Origin: Agelas oroides
Taxonomy: Eukaryota; Porifera; Demospongiae; Agelasida; Agelasidae
Assembly (NCBI GenBank): GCA_949130485.1
Contig: OX422191.1
Location: 5,395,754 to 5,459,753, forward strand
Length of the DNA: 64,000 bases
Direction of reading: 5' to 3'
Both the position numbers and the translations under genes were made by a program. The notes below the pieces were generated by a model. It searched no databases. It had not been told where the DNA came from and saw nothing but the letters and a program-made list of their open reading frames with translations. Below, piece after piece: positions 22,484-34,007 of this stretch (positions within the stretch are counted from its first letter, which is position 1; the number at the start of each line of letters is the position of its first letter).

Positions 22484-24230
22484 GACCTATGGATTGTCTG
22501 TGTGAGCATGGTAGACGTTCGGTACTCGCGTTTTGACATCTGGAAAGGCTGTGTGAGGGAGGTAGACGTTCGGTACTCGCATTTTGACATTTGCAAAAGC
22601 TATGTGAGCATAGTAGACGTTCGGTACTCGCATTTTGACCTATGGAATGCCTGTGTGAGCATGGTAGACGTTCGGTACTCGCGTTTTGACATCTGGAAAG
22701 GCTGTGTGAGGGAGGTAGACGTTCGGTACTCGCATTTTGACACCTGCAAAAGCTGTGTGAAGAAAGACGTTCGGTACTCGCATTTTGACCTATGGAAAGT
22801 GTGTGTGATCCTGGTAGACGCTCGGTACTCGCGTTTTCACCTATGGAAATGCTGTGTGAGCATGGTAGATGTTCGATACTCGCGTTTTGACCTCTGTAAA
22901 GGCTGTGTGAGGAAGGTAGACGTTAGGTACTCGCTTTTTGACGTCTGGAAAGACTGTATGGAAGGGAGACATTTGATACTCTCTTTTTGACCTGCTAAAG
23001 CTGTGTGATCATGGTAGTCTTTCGCTACATGCGTTTTGACTTCCGGAATGGCTCACTGTTGATGATAGACGTTATTTACTCGATTTTTGACAACTGGATA
23101 GACTGTGTATGGAGGGGAGACGTTCGATACTCGCATTTTGAACTCTGCGAAAGCTCTATGAGCAATGTTGTCGTTCCGTACACGCGTTTTTACCTGTGGA
23201 AAGGCTGTGTGGGCTAGGTAGACGTTCGACACTCGCGTTTTGACTTCTGGAATGGCTAATTGAGGATGGTAGACGATGGGTACTCGCGTTTAGATCTATG
23301 GAAAGCTGTGTGAGGAAGGTAGGCGTTCGGTACTCGCATTTTGACCATTGTAAAAGCTGTATGAGCATGGCGTAGTTGTTCGGTACACACGCTTTTGACT
23401 TCCGAAATGGCTCACTGTTGATGGTAGACGATCAATACTCGAGTTTTGATCTGTGGAAAGGCTGTATGAGCACGGTAGAAGTTGGGTAGACGCGTTTTGA
23501 CCTCTGGAAGGACTGTGTGGGGAAGGGAGACGTTCAGTACTCGCGTTTAAACGTGTGGAAAGGCTGTGTAAGGAAGGTAAACATTCGGTACTCGCATTTT
23601 GACATCTGCAAAAGCTGTTTGAACAAAGTAGACGTTCGGTACTCGCATTTTGATCTATGGAAAGGCTGTGTGAGCCTGGTAGACGCTCGGTACTCGCGGT
23701 TTCACCTATGGAAATGCTGTGTGAGCATGGTAGACGTTCGACACTCGCGTTTTGACATCTGTAAAAGCTGTGTTAGGTAGGTAGACGTTCGATACTCGCG
23801 TTTTGACTTCTGGAATGGCTAATTGAGGATGGTAGACGATCGGTACTCGCGTTTAGATCTATGGAAAGGCAGTCTGAGCATGGTAGATCTTCGGTACTCG
23901 CGTTTTGACCACTGGAAAGGCTATGTGAGGAAGGTAGACGTTCGGTACTCGCTTCTTGACCTTTGCAAAAGCTGTGTGAGCATGGTAGTCGTTCGGTACA
24001 CGCGTTTTCACTTCCGAAATGGTTTATTGATGATAGTAGACGATCGATACCCGCGTTTTTCACCGGTGGAAAGGCTGTGTGAGGAAGGTAGACGTTCGGT
24101 ACCCGCGTTTTGACGACTGGAAAGACTGTGTGAGGAAGGTAGACGTTTGGTAGTCGTATTTTGACCTCTGTAAAAGCTGTGTGAGCATGGTAGTCGATCG
24201 GAACAAGCCTTTTGACTTCCGAAATGGCTG
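22484..24230 (+). repeat. Satellite 1 array, block 6
   Basis: About 34 units of 51 bp. The stretch 22,500-23,220 closely parallels 29,430-30,080 in monomer order (including the rare GAGGGAGG and GAAGAAAG variants), which indicates duplication within the array. It ends where a LINE poly(A) tail (as T on this strand) begins. Confidence 0.92.
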
Positions 24231-26371
24231 TTTTTTTTTTTTGTTTTTTTGTTTTTTTCTGTAACAATTTTGCAATAGTGCAAGGGTACATAAATAGCAA
24301 ATTGCTAATATAATAATGCACCCAGAAAGAAAACTAAATAACTAAGTATTAAGTATTAGGTGAGGTATTAAGTGTATGACGTAATACAGTCTGTTTAAAA
24401 GAATGCAGAGACTGGCAGTTCTGTGCAGGTGGAGGTAAGCTGTTCCATAGGGCGATTGTATGTGGGAAAAATGATGACTGATGGGCATTCGTGCGTGTTA
24501 CTGGCCTTTCAAGGGCTAGTGTACTGGTGTTTCTGAGCGATCTGGACAGGTTTCGTGGTACAACAGGTGCCGTAGGGAAATTCAGATGTCCATTGATAAC
24601 TTGATAGAGGAGGCACAGTTTCAGATAGTGTCTTCTGCTGGCAAGGGTGGGCAGGTTGCATGACTGAAGCAAAGACTCATATCCAGAACTCCAGTTTTTG
24701 GTGCACACCTTAAGTGCAAACTTCTGCACTCTCTCCAGAGAGTTGATAAGTCCCTGTTGGTGGGGGTCCCATACAGGCGCTGCATACTCCAGATGTGGAC
24801 GGATGTAAGCCAGGTACAGTTGCAAGAGTGATGACGTATTTGCTGAGGGATAGAACTTTCGGTATAGTATACCCACTTGTTGCCTTGCTTTCTTGCATAT
24901 TTCGCTGACTTGCATAGACCAATTCAGGGTGGAAGTAAGCCAGACTCCAAGGTACTTGTAGGAGTGCACCATCTCCATACATGTTTGTTTAATCTTGAGA
25001 GGTGTAACGGGGAGGGAGGGTTGCTTTCTTCTGGAGATGATCATATATTTACATTTTCTACCATTAAACTTCAGAAGGTTATCGTCAGACCATACACAGA
25101 GATTGTCAATGTCCATTTGTAACAGATGGTAATCAGTTGCTGAGTAAATAGGGCGGTAAAGCATTAAGTCATCAGCATAGAGTGACATAGTGTTGTCTGA
25201 CAATGGAACCATTGTGATGTCATTAATGTAGAAAATAAACAGAAGTGGCCCGACAACTGACCCTTGTGGAACTCCAGAAATTACTGGTAATACATCTGAA
25301 GATGAACCATTCACACACACATACTGGCTCCTGTTACTGAGGTAGTGTGTGATCCATCTGAGGATATGTGGATGAACATTGGTGTTTTTCAGCTTTTGCA
25401 ACAGGGGTCTGTGGGGAACTGAATCAAAAGCTTTGCTGTAGTCAAAGAACACACAGCAGATATCTAGGCCCAAGTCAAGCTGTCTGTGCCATTGATCAGT
25501 TGCATCTAACAGGGCACCAGTTGTGGACTTGCCTTGAGTAAATCCCCACTGATGAGCAGAGAGAGGGTAGTACTTCTCAAGATGGTCAATTAGTAGGTTT
25601 CGAATATGCATTTCGAGGAGTTTGCTCAGCACTGAGAGTAACGATATCGGGCGATAATTTTCAGGAGTGGAGTGATCACGTGACTTGGGAATAGGTGTAA
25701 CACGAGCAGTTTTCCACTCTTCTGGTAGTTCCCCAAGTTGTATAGAGATATTAAATAGTTGAGTCACAGCAGGGGTGATGCTCAAAGCAGTCTCCTTAAG
25801 CATTCGAGCAGATATGTCGTCATGACCATTAGCTTTGGATGGATCAAGTGAGCATAAGAGCTCATAAACTTCATCTTCAGTGCACAAAAGGTTGTCAGGA
25901 CATTCATGGGGTACAGCTTTAGGGAGATCGGCCACACTTAATCCAGGAAGTGAGTAATTGAGGCAGTTCGTAAATGTGACATTCAGAAGGGAAGCCTTTT
26001 CTGGATTAGTACTTGCAACAATGTTTCCACTAGACAGAGTTGGAATGGAGTTCTCTTTCGGTGACAAAGATTTCACTGTTTTCCAGAATTCCCGTTGGTT
26101 GTGGGGGTGTAGGTTAGCGAAATATCTCCTTTTTGCAAGTCTGAGTTCTGTCACAACTCTATTTCTGATTTGCCTGAACTTCAAGTAATCATCTCTGTCA
26201 CCGCTGTGATTAGCTTTCCTGAAATGATGATTTCTCCTCCTGATCAACTGTATAATCTCTTTGGTTAGCCAAGGTAGGTTATTTCTCGCCGGGAGCACAG
26301 ACTTTGGTATGCACTGCTCCATCACATCCAGGAAAGCGGATTTTAAATGCTTCCAGCTCATCTGTATGTGC
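24231..26371 (-). mobile_element. 5'-truncated LINE with poly(A) tail
   Basis: A T-rich run at 24,231-24,257 is the 3' poly(A) of a minus-strand LINE. The 5' end is truncated at about 26,371, where satellite 1 resumes (CTGTTGATGGTAGACG). GCTG occurs at both junctions. It contains only the RT half of ORF2. Confidence 0.85.
24349..26371 (-). CDS. LINE reverse transcriptase, intact RT domain
   Basis: An open frame of about 670 aa with no internal stop. It lacks the endonuclease because of 5' truncation; the frame simply reads in from satellite DNA. Motifs: the pre-RT region WLTKEIIQLIRRRNHHFRKA, NYRPISLLSVLSKLLE, CCVFFDYSKAFDSVPHRPLL with the first catalytic Asp, SGVPQGSVVGPLLFIFYIND, SLYADDLMLYRP with the catalytic YADD pair, and then YKYLGVWLTSTLNWS. 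The C-terminal part has AYIRPHLEYAAPVWDP and LERVQKFALKVC. This style is common in Jockey/CR1-group elements. It would polymerise cDNA on nicked DNA; without endonuclease and promoter this copy is not autonomous. Intact motifs suggest a recent insertion. Confidence 0.88.
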
Positions 26372-29300
26372 TGTTGATGGTAGACGATCAATACTCGAGT
26401 TTTGATGCGTGGATAGGCTGTATGAGCATGGTAGAAGTTCGGTAGTCGCGTTTTGACTTCTGGAAGGACTGTGCGAGGAAGGGAGACGTTCGGTACTCTC
26501 GTTTAAACGTGTGGAAAGGCTGTGTAAGGAAGGTAAACGCTCGGTACTCGCATTTTGACATCTGCAAAAGATGTGTGAGCAAAGCAGACTTTCGGTACTC
26601 GCATTTTGAGCTACGGAAACGCTGTGTAGGCATGGTAGTCGTTCGACACTCGCGTTTTGACCTGTTGAAAGGCTGTATGAGCATGATAAACGTTCGGTAC
26701 TCGCTTTTTGACTACTGGAAAGACTGTGTATGGAGGGGAGACGCTCGGTACTCGCATTTTGAACTCTGCAAAAGCTGTGTGAGCAATGTAGTCGTTCCGT
26801 ACACGCGTTTTTACCTGTGGAAAGGCTGTATGAGCATGGTAGAAGTTCGGTAGTCGCGTTTTGACCTCTGGAAGGACTGTGTGAGGTTGGGAGACGTTCG
26901 GTACTCACGTTTTGACGACTGGAAAGACTGTGTGAGAAAGGTAGACGTTTGGTAGTCGTATTTTCACCACTGTAAAAGCTGTGTGAGCATGGTAGTCGTT
27001 CGGTACACGCCTTTTGACTTCCGAAATTGTTTACTGTTGATGGTAGACGATCAACACTCGAGTTTTGATCTGTGGATAGGCTGTATGAGCATGGTAGAAG
27101 TTCGGTAGTCGCGTTTTGACCTCTGGAAGGACTGTGTGAGGAAGAGAGACGTTCACTACTCGCATTTAAACGTGTGGAAAGGCTGTGTAAGGAAGGTGGA
27201 CGTTCGGTACTCGCATTTTGACATCTGCAAAAGCTGTGTGAGCAAAGTAGACGTTCGGTACTCGCTTTTTAACCTCTGTAAAGGCTGTGTGAGGAAGGTA
27301 TACGTTCGGTACTCGCTTTTCAACCTCATCAAAGCTGTGTGACCATGGCTGTCTTTCGGTACACGAGTTTTGACTTCCGGAATGGCTCACTGTTGTTGGT
27401 ATACGTTCGATACTCGCGTTTTGACCTGTTGAAAGGCTGTATGAGCATCGTAGACGTTCGGTACTCGCTTTTTGACCGCTGGAAAGACTGTATGGAGGGA
27501 AGACGTTCGGTACTCGCTTCTTAACCTTTGCAAAAGCTGTCTAAGCATGGTATTCCTTCGGTATACGCGTTTTCACTTCCGAAATGGCTCATTGATGATG
27601 GTAGTCGATCGATATTCGCGTTTTGACCAGTGGAAAGGCTGTGTGAGGAAGGTAGACGTTCGGTACTCGCGTTTTGACCTCTGGAAAGGCAGTGTGAGGA
27701 AGGTAGACGTTCGGTACTCGCTTCTTGACCTCATCAAAAGCTGTGTGACCATGGTTGTCTTTCGGTACACGCGTTTTGACTTCCGAAATGGCCCATTAAT
27801 GGTGGTAGACGTTCGATACTCGCGTTTTTACCTTTTGAAAGGCTGTATGAGCATGGTAGACGTTCGGTACTCGCGTTTTGACGACTGGAAAGACTGTGTG
27901 AGGAAGGTAGACGTTTGGTAGTCGTATTTTGACCTCTGTAAAAGCTGTGTGAGCATGGTAGTCGATCGGAACAAGCCTTTTGACTTCCAAAATGGCTTAC
28001 TGTTGATGGTAGACGATCAATACTCGAGTTTTGATGCGTGGATAGGCTGTATGAGCATGGTAGAAGTTCGGTAGTCGCGTTTTGACTTCTGGAAGGACTG
28101 TGCGAGGAAGAGAGACGTTCGGTACTCTCGTTTAAACGTGTGGAAAGGCTGTGTAAGGAAGGTAAACGCTCGGTACTCGCATTTTGACATCTGCAAAAGA
28201 TGTGTGAGCAAAGCAGACTTTCGGTACTCGCATTTTGAGCTACGGAAACGCTGTGTAGGCATGGTAGTCGTTCGACACTCGCGTTTTGACCTGTTGAAAG
28301 GCTGTATGAGCATGATAAACGTTCGGTACTCGCTTTTTGACTACTGGAAAGACTGTGTATGGAGGGGAGACGCTCGGTACTCGCATTTTGAACTCTGCAA
28401 AAGCTGTGTGAGCAATGTAGTCGTTCCGTACACGCGTTTTTACCTGTGGAAAGGCTGTATGAGCATGGTAGAAGTTCGGTAGTCGCGTTTTGACCTCTGG
28501 AAGGACTGTGTGAGGTTGGGAGACGTTCGGTACTCGCGTTTTGACGACTGGAAAGACTGTGTGAGAAAGGTAGACGTTTGGTAGTCGTATTTTCACCACT
28601 GTAAAAGCTGTGTGAGCATGGTAGTCGTTCGGTACACGCCTTTTGTCTTCCGAAATTGTTTACTGTTGATGGTAGACGATCAATACTCGAGTTTTGATCT
28701 GTGGATAGGCTGTATGAGCATGGTAGAAGTTCGGTAGTCGCGTTTTGACCTCTGGAAGGACTGTGTGAGGAAGGGAGACGTTCACTTCTCGCATTTAAAC
28801 GTGTGGAAAGGTTGTGTAAGGAAGGTGGACGTTCGGTACTCGCATTTTAACATCTGCAAAAGCTGTGTGAGCAAAGTAGACGTTCGGTACTCGCTTTTTA
28901 ACCTCTGGAAAGGCAGTGTGAGGAAGGTAGACGTTCGGTACTCGCTTCTTGACCTCATCAAAAGCTGCGTGACCATGGTTGTCTTTCGGTACACTCGTTT
29001 TGACTTCCGAAATGGCCCATTAATGGTGGTAGACGTTCGATACTCGCGTTTTTACCTTTTGAAAGGCTGTATGAGCATGGTAGACGTTCGGTACTCGCTT
29101 TTTGACCTCTGGAAAGACTGTGTATGGAGGGGAGACGCTCGGTACTCGCATTTTGAACTCTGGAAAAGCTGTGTGAGCAATGTAGTCGTTCCGTACACGC
29201 GTTTATACCTGTGGAAAGGCTGTGTGAGCTAGGTAGACGTTCGATACGCGCGTTTTGACTTCTGGAATCGTTAATTGAGGATGGTAGACGATCAGTACTC

Positions 29301-30319
29301 GCGTTCAAATTTATGGAAGGGCTGTGTGATCATGGTAGAAGTTCGGTAGTCGCGTTTTAACCTCTGGAAGGACTGTGTAGGGAAGGGAGACGTTCGGTAC
29401 TCGCGTTTAAACGTGTGGAGAGGCCGTGTAAGGAAGGTAGACGTTCGGTACTCGCATTTTGACATCTGCAAAAGCTGTGTGAGCATAGTAGACATTCGGT
29501 ACTCGCATTTTGACCTATGGAATGTCTGTGTGAGCATGGTAGACGTTCGGTACTCGCGTTTTGACATCTGGAAAGGCTGTGTGAGGGAGGTAGACGTTCG
29601 GTACTCGCATTTCGACATCTGCAAAAGCTGTGTGAAGAAAGTAGACGTTCGGTACTCGCATTTTGACCTATGGAAAGTGTGTGTGCGAGCCTGGTAGACG
29701 CTCGGTACTCGCGTTTTCACCTATGGAAATGCTGTGTGAGCATGGTAGATGTTCGATACTCGCGTTTTGTCCTCTGTAAAGGCTGTGTGAGGAAGGTAGA
29801 CGTTAGGTACTCGCTTTTTGACGTCTGGAAAGTCTGTGTATGGGAGGGAGACATTTGGTACTCTCTTTTTAACCTCTGCAAAAGCTGTGTGATCATGGTA
29901 GTCTTTCGCTACATGCGTTTTGACTTCCGTAATGGCTCACTGTTGATGATAGACGTTCTTTACTCGATTTTTGACTACTGGAAAGACTGTGTAAGGAGGG
30001 GAGACGTTCATTACTCGCATTTTGAACTCTGCAAAAGCTGTGTGAGCAATGTAGTCGTTCCGTACACGCGTTTTTACCCAAGTGTGGAAAGGCTGTGTGA
30101 GCTAGGTACACGTTCGATACTCGCGTTTTGACTTCTGGAATGGCTAATTGAAGGATTGTAGACGATGGGTATACTCGCGTTTAGATCTATGGAAAGGCTG
30201 TGTGAGCATGGTAGATGTTAGGTACTCGCGGTTTGACCTCTGGAAAGGCTGTGTGAGGAAGGTATACGTTCGGTACTCGCTTCTTGACCTTTGCAAAAGC
30301 TGTGTGAGCATGGTAGTCG
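26372..30319 (+). repeat. Satellite 1 array, block 7 (largest)
   Basis: About 77 copies of the 51-bp unit. Diagnostic CTCGAG-type monomers lie near 26,391, 27,055, 28,018 and 28,681 (spacings 664, 963 and 663 bp). The block includes a near-identical duplicated segment (offset 1,629 bp) and parallels block 6 at its right end. It is interrupted at about 30,320 by a Ginger-like transposon. Confidence 0.93.
26374..28959 (+). repeat. Segmental duplication inside satellite 1, offset 1,629 bp
   Basis: The segment starting at about 26,374 is repeated almost base for base at about 28,003, including an identical run of variant monomers through about 27,260 / 28,890. Beyond that the second copy switches to match the segment near 27,680-27,900, as expected from unequal exchange in another register. 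1,629 bp is three bases short of 32 units. Confidence 0.85.
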
Positions 30320-30576
30320 TGTCACGAAATATTAGGACCCCCGAAATGTACGGACACCCCCGGTCCAAATATTTCGAAATATTTGGACCCCCTCTGAAAT
30401 ATTTAGACCGCGTGCGTAGCGCCTGTTGTTCACGTGTGGTTAATTGTACAAAGAATGGAAGGCCAAGGTTTGTTCGTTCTTGGGATGATACTTTACTCAC
30501 CAGGTGTCATGAATCAGGCCTATAAATTGAGGCTCAGTCTGCCCGAACCTCATACCTGCCAGTCCAGAGACGCCAG

Positions 30577-32098
30577 ATGGAAGAGGACTCAGTGAAACAC
30601 GACGATTTTCTTGACTTCGCAATCTACTACTGTTTGCATGATGGCAGCTATCCTGATAGGCTTACCAAAGAGAACAAGAGGGCTGTGTGCAAGAGAGCTG
30701 CAAAGCTAGAGACTGAGAAGGGTGAAGTGTTTTTGTTGAGGAAAGGAAAGAGGATTAAAGTAGTGCAGACAGAGAAGGAGCAGAAGCAGATATTACAAGC
30801 ATGCCACTCAGATCCCACTTCTGGGCACTATGGTGTAGCCAAGACTTGGAACAGAGTTGCTGAGCGGTTTTACTGGAAAGGGATGATCAATGATGTCAGA
30901 CAAATGGTGAGTCTGGCACTTTTTAACTTGATATGCTTGTACCTGTTATTACATCCTTTGGTTGTTACTTGAAAATAATTATTACATTCCATCCATGCAT
31001 AATATATATCTTCCCCAGGTTAAGATACGTCCTGAGTGTCAGAAATGAATAGGAAGATAGACAGGGAGAGGCCTGAGTTACATCCAGTCCCAGTGAAGAG
31101 TCCATGGTACCATCTAGGGATTGATTTCATTGGTCCCATCTCCCCTGTTTCAAGGTCTGGGAACAGATTCATCCTTACTGTGTCAGACTACTTCACCAAG
31201 TTTGCGTATGCCTGTGCTCTCCCTACAAAGGAAGCAAGTGGGGTTGTAGCATCCTTGAAACAGGTTTGTTTTGTTATTACCCTCAACACATCCTTTAAGA
31301 GCAATTTTCCCTGACGTATGTAGACTTTGAGCAGCATTTAGATTCACTTAATTGTATATGCAAAGGTGATTAAAACATTTTTCAAAATTTTTATCCTACA
31401 CAGCTTTTCTATATTGTTAGATTGCCTTCAGTCATCACCACAGATCAAGGGAAGGAATTTAAGAATGCTCTCAACAAGGAGATGATGGAGGAGTTTGGCA
31501 TCACGCACAGACTCACAACAGCATATCATCCACAAGCAAACGGCCCCGATGAGCAGTTTAATCAAACCCTTGTGAACTCTTTGTCGAAGTACACACAGGA
31601 GTATCGTGAGTCCTGGGATGAGAACCTTCAAGAAGTACTTTACGGCTACAACACATCTGTACAAGCATCGACCAAATTCACTCCATTTGAGGCCATGTTC
31701 GGTAGAGTGGCTGTATTACCTGTAGACATCAATGCTTGTGGCAGCTATGATCCAGAAGCTGTGCTTGAACAATTTGTCAATGCTAGTGAACCAGGCGAAG
31801 GCTCACAAAGTGAAGAATGGCAGGAGATGGAAAAGAAAATCAAGGAAAATATAGTCTCTGCCCAGACAAAGTAGAAAAAGTACTATGATAAGAAGCATGC
31901 TAGCGGAGAGGTATTTATTGTTGGAGCACTTGTATTAAAGAAAGATTTCGCAAGAAGGAAACGTGCTGGTGTAAAAATGGATTACCTGTGGACCGGTCCA
32001 TACAACATCACAGGCACTCTAGGGAAAGGCCTGTACAAGCTCAAGTCTGTTCAGGGTGACAAGGTGATAACTTGGGAGATATGATCGAGTGCTCCAAT
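30577..32098 (+). pseudogene. Ginger-like integrase/transposase, broken
   Basis: Exons 30577-30906, 31019-31263 and 31404 onward, with GT-AG introns of 112 and 140 bp. The H2C2 zinc-binding region reads HSDPTSGHYGVAKTWNRVAE then RFYWKG, but its first zinc cysteine after the intron appears as arginine (IRPECQ). A one-base loss near 31,045 shifts the frame. The DDE core has HLGIDFIGPISPVSRSGNRF (first Asp), VITTDQGKEFKNAL (second Asp) and TTAYHPQANGPDEQFNQTLV (catalytic Glu within). A TAG at 31872-31874 interrupts the frame. The downstream frame continues with a GPY/F module (DYLWTGPYNI, LGKGLYKLKS) and ends at 32,083. The protein would have cut and pasted the element; this copy is dead. Confidence 0.82.
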
Positions 32099-32188
32099 TG
32101 TGAGGAGTGGTTTCATGTACCAAGTTGTTCCTCCCCTACACAAGCAGCACTGAACAATACAACTTCACTTTGGTTTTGTAATAATTAG
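32081..32188 (+). pseudogene. PHD-finger remnant of the Ginger-like element
   Basis: In a different frame from the GPY/F module, the sequence reads MIECSNCEEWFHVPSC followed about 16 residues later by LWFC and a stop at 32186-32188. This is the C-terminal half of a PHD finger (CxxC, WFH, WxC); the first zinc ligands are missing. PHD fingers are known passengers in Ginger elements and bind histone H3 tails in other proteins. Confidence 0.65.
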
Positions 32189-32454
32189 TGGATAGTATAT
32201 AGATCTGTATTATTGTTTATAGTTTTGTGATAGTTTGATGTTTTGTATACACAATTTACATAATAGCACTGAGTTTTAACAATTTTTGCTTTTGATACCG
32301 TTTTAAACTTTGTTTCTTTACGGGGTCCAAAAATTTCATTGGGAGTCTAAATATTTCATCCAATTCCTGAAATATTAGTTCCATGGGGTTCCAAATATTT
32401 CGAAATATCTGGACTCGGGGGTTCATTTTTGGGGGGGTCCAAATTTTTCATGAC

Positions 32455-32993
32455 TGACCTCTGTAAAAGCTGTGTGAGCATGGTAGTCGTTCGGTACACG
32501 CCTTTTGACTTCCGAAATGGCTTACTGTTGATCGTAGACGATCAATACTCGAGTTTTGATCTGTGGATAGGCTGTGTGAGGAAGGTAGACGTTCGGTACT
32601 CGCTTCTTAACCTTTGCAAAAGCTGTGTGAGCATGGTAGTCGTTTGGTACACGCGTTTTCACTTCCGAAATGGCTCATTGATGATAGTAGACGATCGATA
32701 CCCGTGTTTTGACCTGTGGAAAGCCTGTGTGAGGAAGGTAGACGTTCGGTACCCGCGTTTTGACGACTGGAAAGACTGTGTGAGGAAAGTAGACCTAGTA
32801 GTCCTATTTTGACCTCTGTAAAAGCTGTGTGAGCATGGTAGTCGTTCGGTACACGCGTTTTCACTTCCGTAATGGCTCACTGTTGATGATCAATACTCGA
32901 GTTTTGATGAGTGGATAGGCTGTATGAGCATGGTAGAAGTTCGGTAGTCGCGTTTTCACCACTAGAAAGGCTGTGTGAGGAAGGTATACAGGC
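32455..32993 (+). repeat. Satellite 1 array, block 8 (last)
   Basis: About ten 51-bp units after the Ginger-like element, including two CTCGAG-type monomers near 32,538 and 32,886. The array ends at GGAAGGTATA. Confidence 0.9.
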
Positions 32994-34007
32994 CAGTTTA
33001 ACGTGGCGGGGGAAGTCACTCGGCGGAGGTTACGAAAACATAAACCTGGGTTACAGTCAGGACCAGTGTTGCTCCTAGTTTCAGGGTTAGGGTTTGGTTT
33101 AGGGCAATCTTGGGTTGCCTAATTTTAAAAATGGGTTTTAGTAGCTTATTAATATATTCATGAGCCAAAATTGCCACTCGATGGATGCGTCTACATGCTC
33201 ACTGTAGGTAGCGTCCTAACCACCAATGTATCTCAAATCATTCTGTGCCAGCTTTTGTTCAGAGCTACTCCCAAAGTCAGGCTAGACTCGTGTTTGTCAC
33301 TACTCCTGGAATGGACAACTTTGACTGCACCAAAATGAATGCACATTTCAAAAACTTCACAGCTTGTCTACGGGAGGGGCTCATTCACGAGTGCAAGCAA
33401 GCATTACTAGCCCCACCTCTCCCCCTTATGTCGCTAAACAACTCACGGTTCTGTTCCACACACAAACACCGTTCAGCTTTCCTGTCAATGGCAACGTAGT
33501 ACCAACAATATATTGCGCATTCTAGTTAAAGCCCAGCCCAGCACTCGAAGCACCGGGCCACGATCACCTACTAGGCTTGGCATACGATCGCAAGACCTGG
33601 GCCTGCCCAATGAGTACAGTCTTGGCCACTGTGGCCTTTCTGCTGCTTCTAGACACAAGCTTGCTTTCACAAGCAGGCACTTCACACTACTCACAGCTAC
33701 TGACACTACAGCACTCTACTAAACTCCTTTTTTTTTATTTTATTTTTTTATTTTTTTTTTTTTAAGTCGATCTAAGCTTATCTTCAAAGTTCCGACCACC
33801 ACATGAGGGGTTCCGCCAGGCCACATCTTAACTAACTTAATTATAAACTGATTATTGGATGTCAATGCCGACAGGAAATGGGGAAAATCTTACGGACAGT
33901 GAACGGATGATCCCAAAACGGACTGTGCGCTAAAAGTTTACAAAGACAAATAATTCTATCAGCTTGGATTCCAGGTTTGTTGAACTTGAAAACACAGGGT
34001 TCCCTGC
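32994..34007. other. Spacer between satellites, no gene recognised
   Basis: Roughly 1 kb without tandem repeats. Short open frames at 33,245-33,722 show no family I recognise. A T-rich run at 33,728-33,763 could be the 3' tail of a minus-strand retrosequence ending there, which would make 33,480-33,730 a retrocopy; this is weak. Satellite 2 begins at about 34,008. Confidence 0.5.

Larger units (their letters stand above)
30320..32454 (+). mobile_element. Ginger-like DNA transposon, decayed
   Basis: The ends TGTCACGAAATATTAGGACC and (reverse complement) GTCATGAAAAATTTGGACC are inverted repeats with further inverted similarity inward, including AAATATTTCGAAATATTTGG. Satellite 1 lies on both sides. 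The element carries an integrase-type transposase with H2C2 and GPY/F modules, and a PHD-like tail, but no reverse transcriptase and no long direct repeats. That combination defines Ginger elements, cut-and-paste relatives of Gypsy integrase. No clear 4-bp duplication is seen. The TGTCA start fits the TGTNR ends I recall for that group. Confidence 0.75.

Noticed and set aside
30320-32454. Gypsy LTR retrotransposon
   Set aside because: No RT, RNase H, protease, LTRs or primer-binding site; the termini are inverted rather than direct repeats.
6782-32993. CRISPR array
   Set aside because: Repeats are contiguous, diverged 51-bp monomers without unique spacers; the sequence is eukaryotic and no cas genes are present.
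33245-33765. Short ORFs in the inter-satellite spacer
   Set aside because: No domain, no splice structure, and overlapping alternatives on both strands; a T-rich run ends the region.
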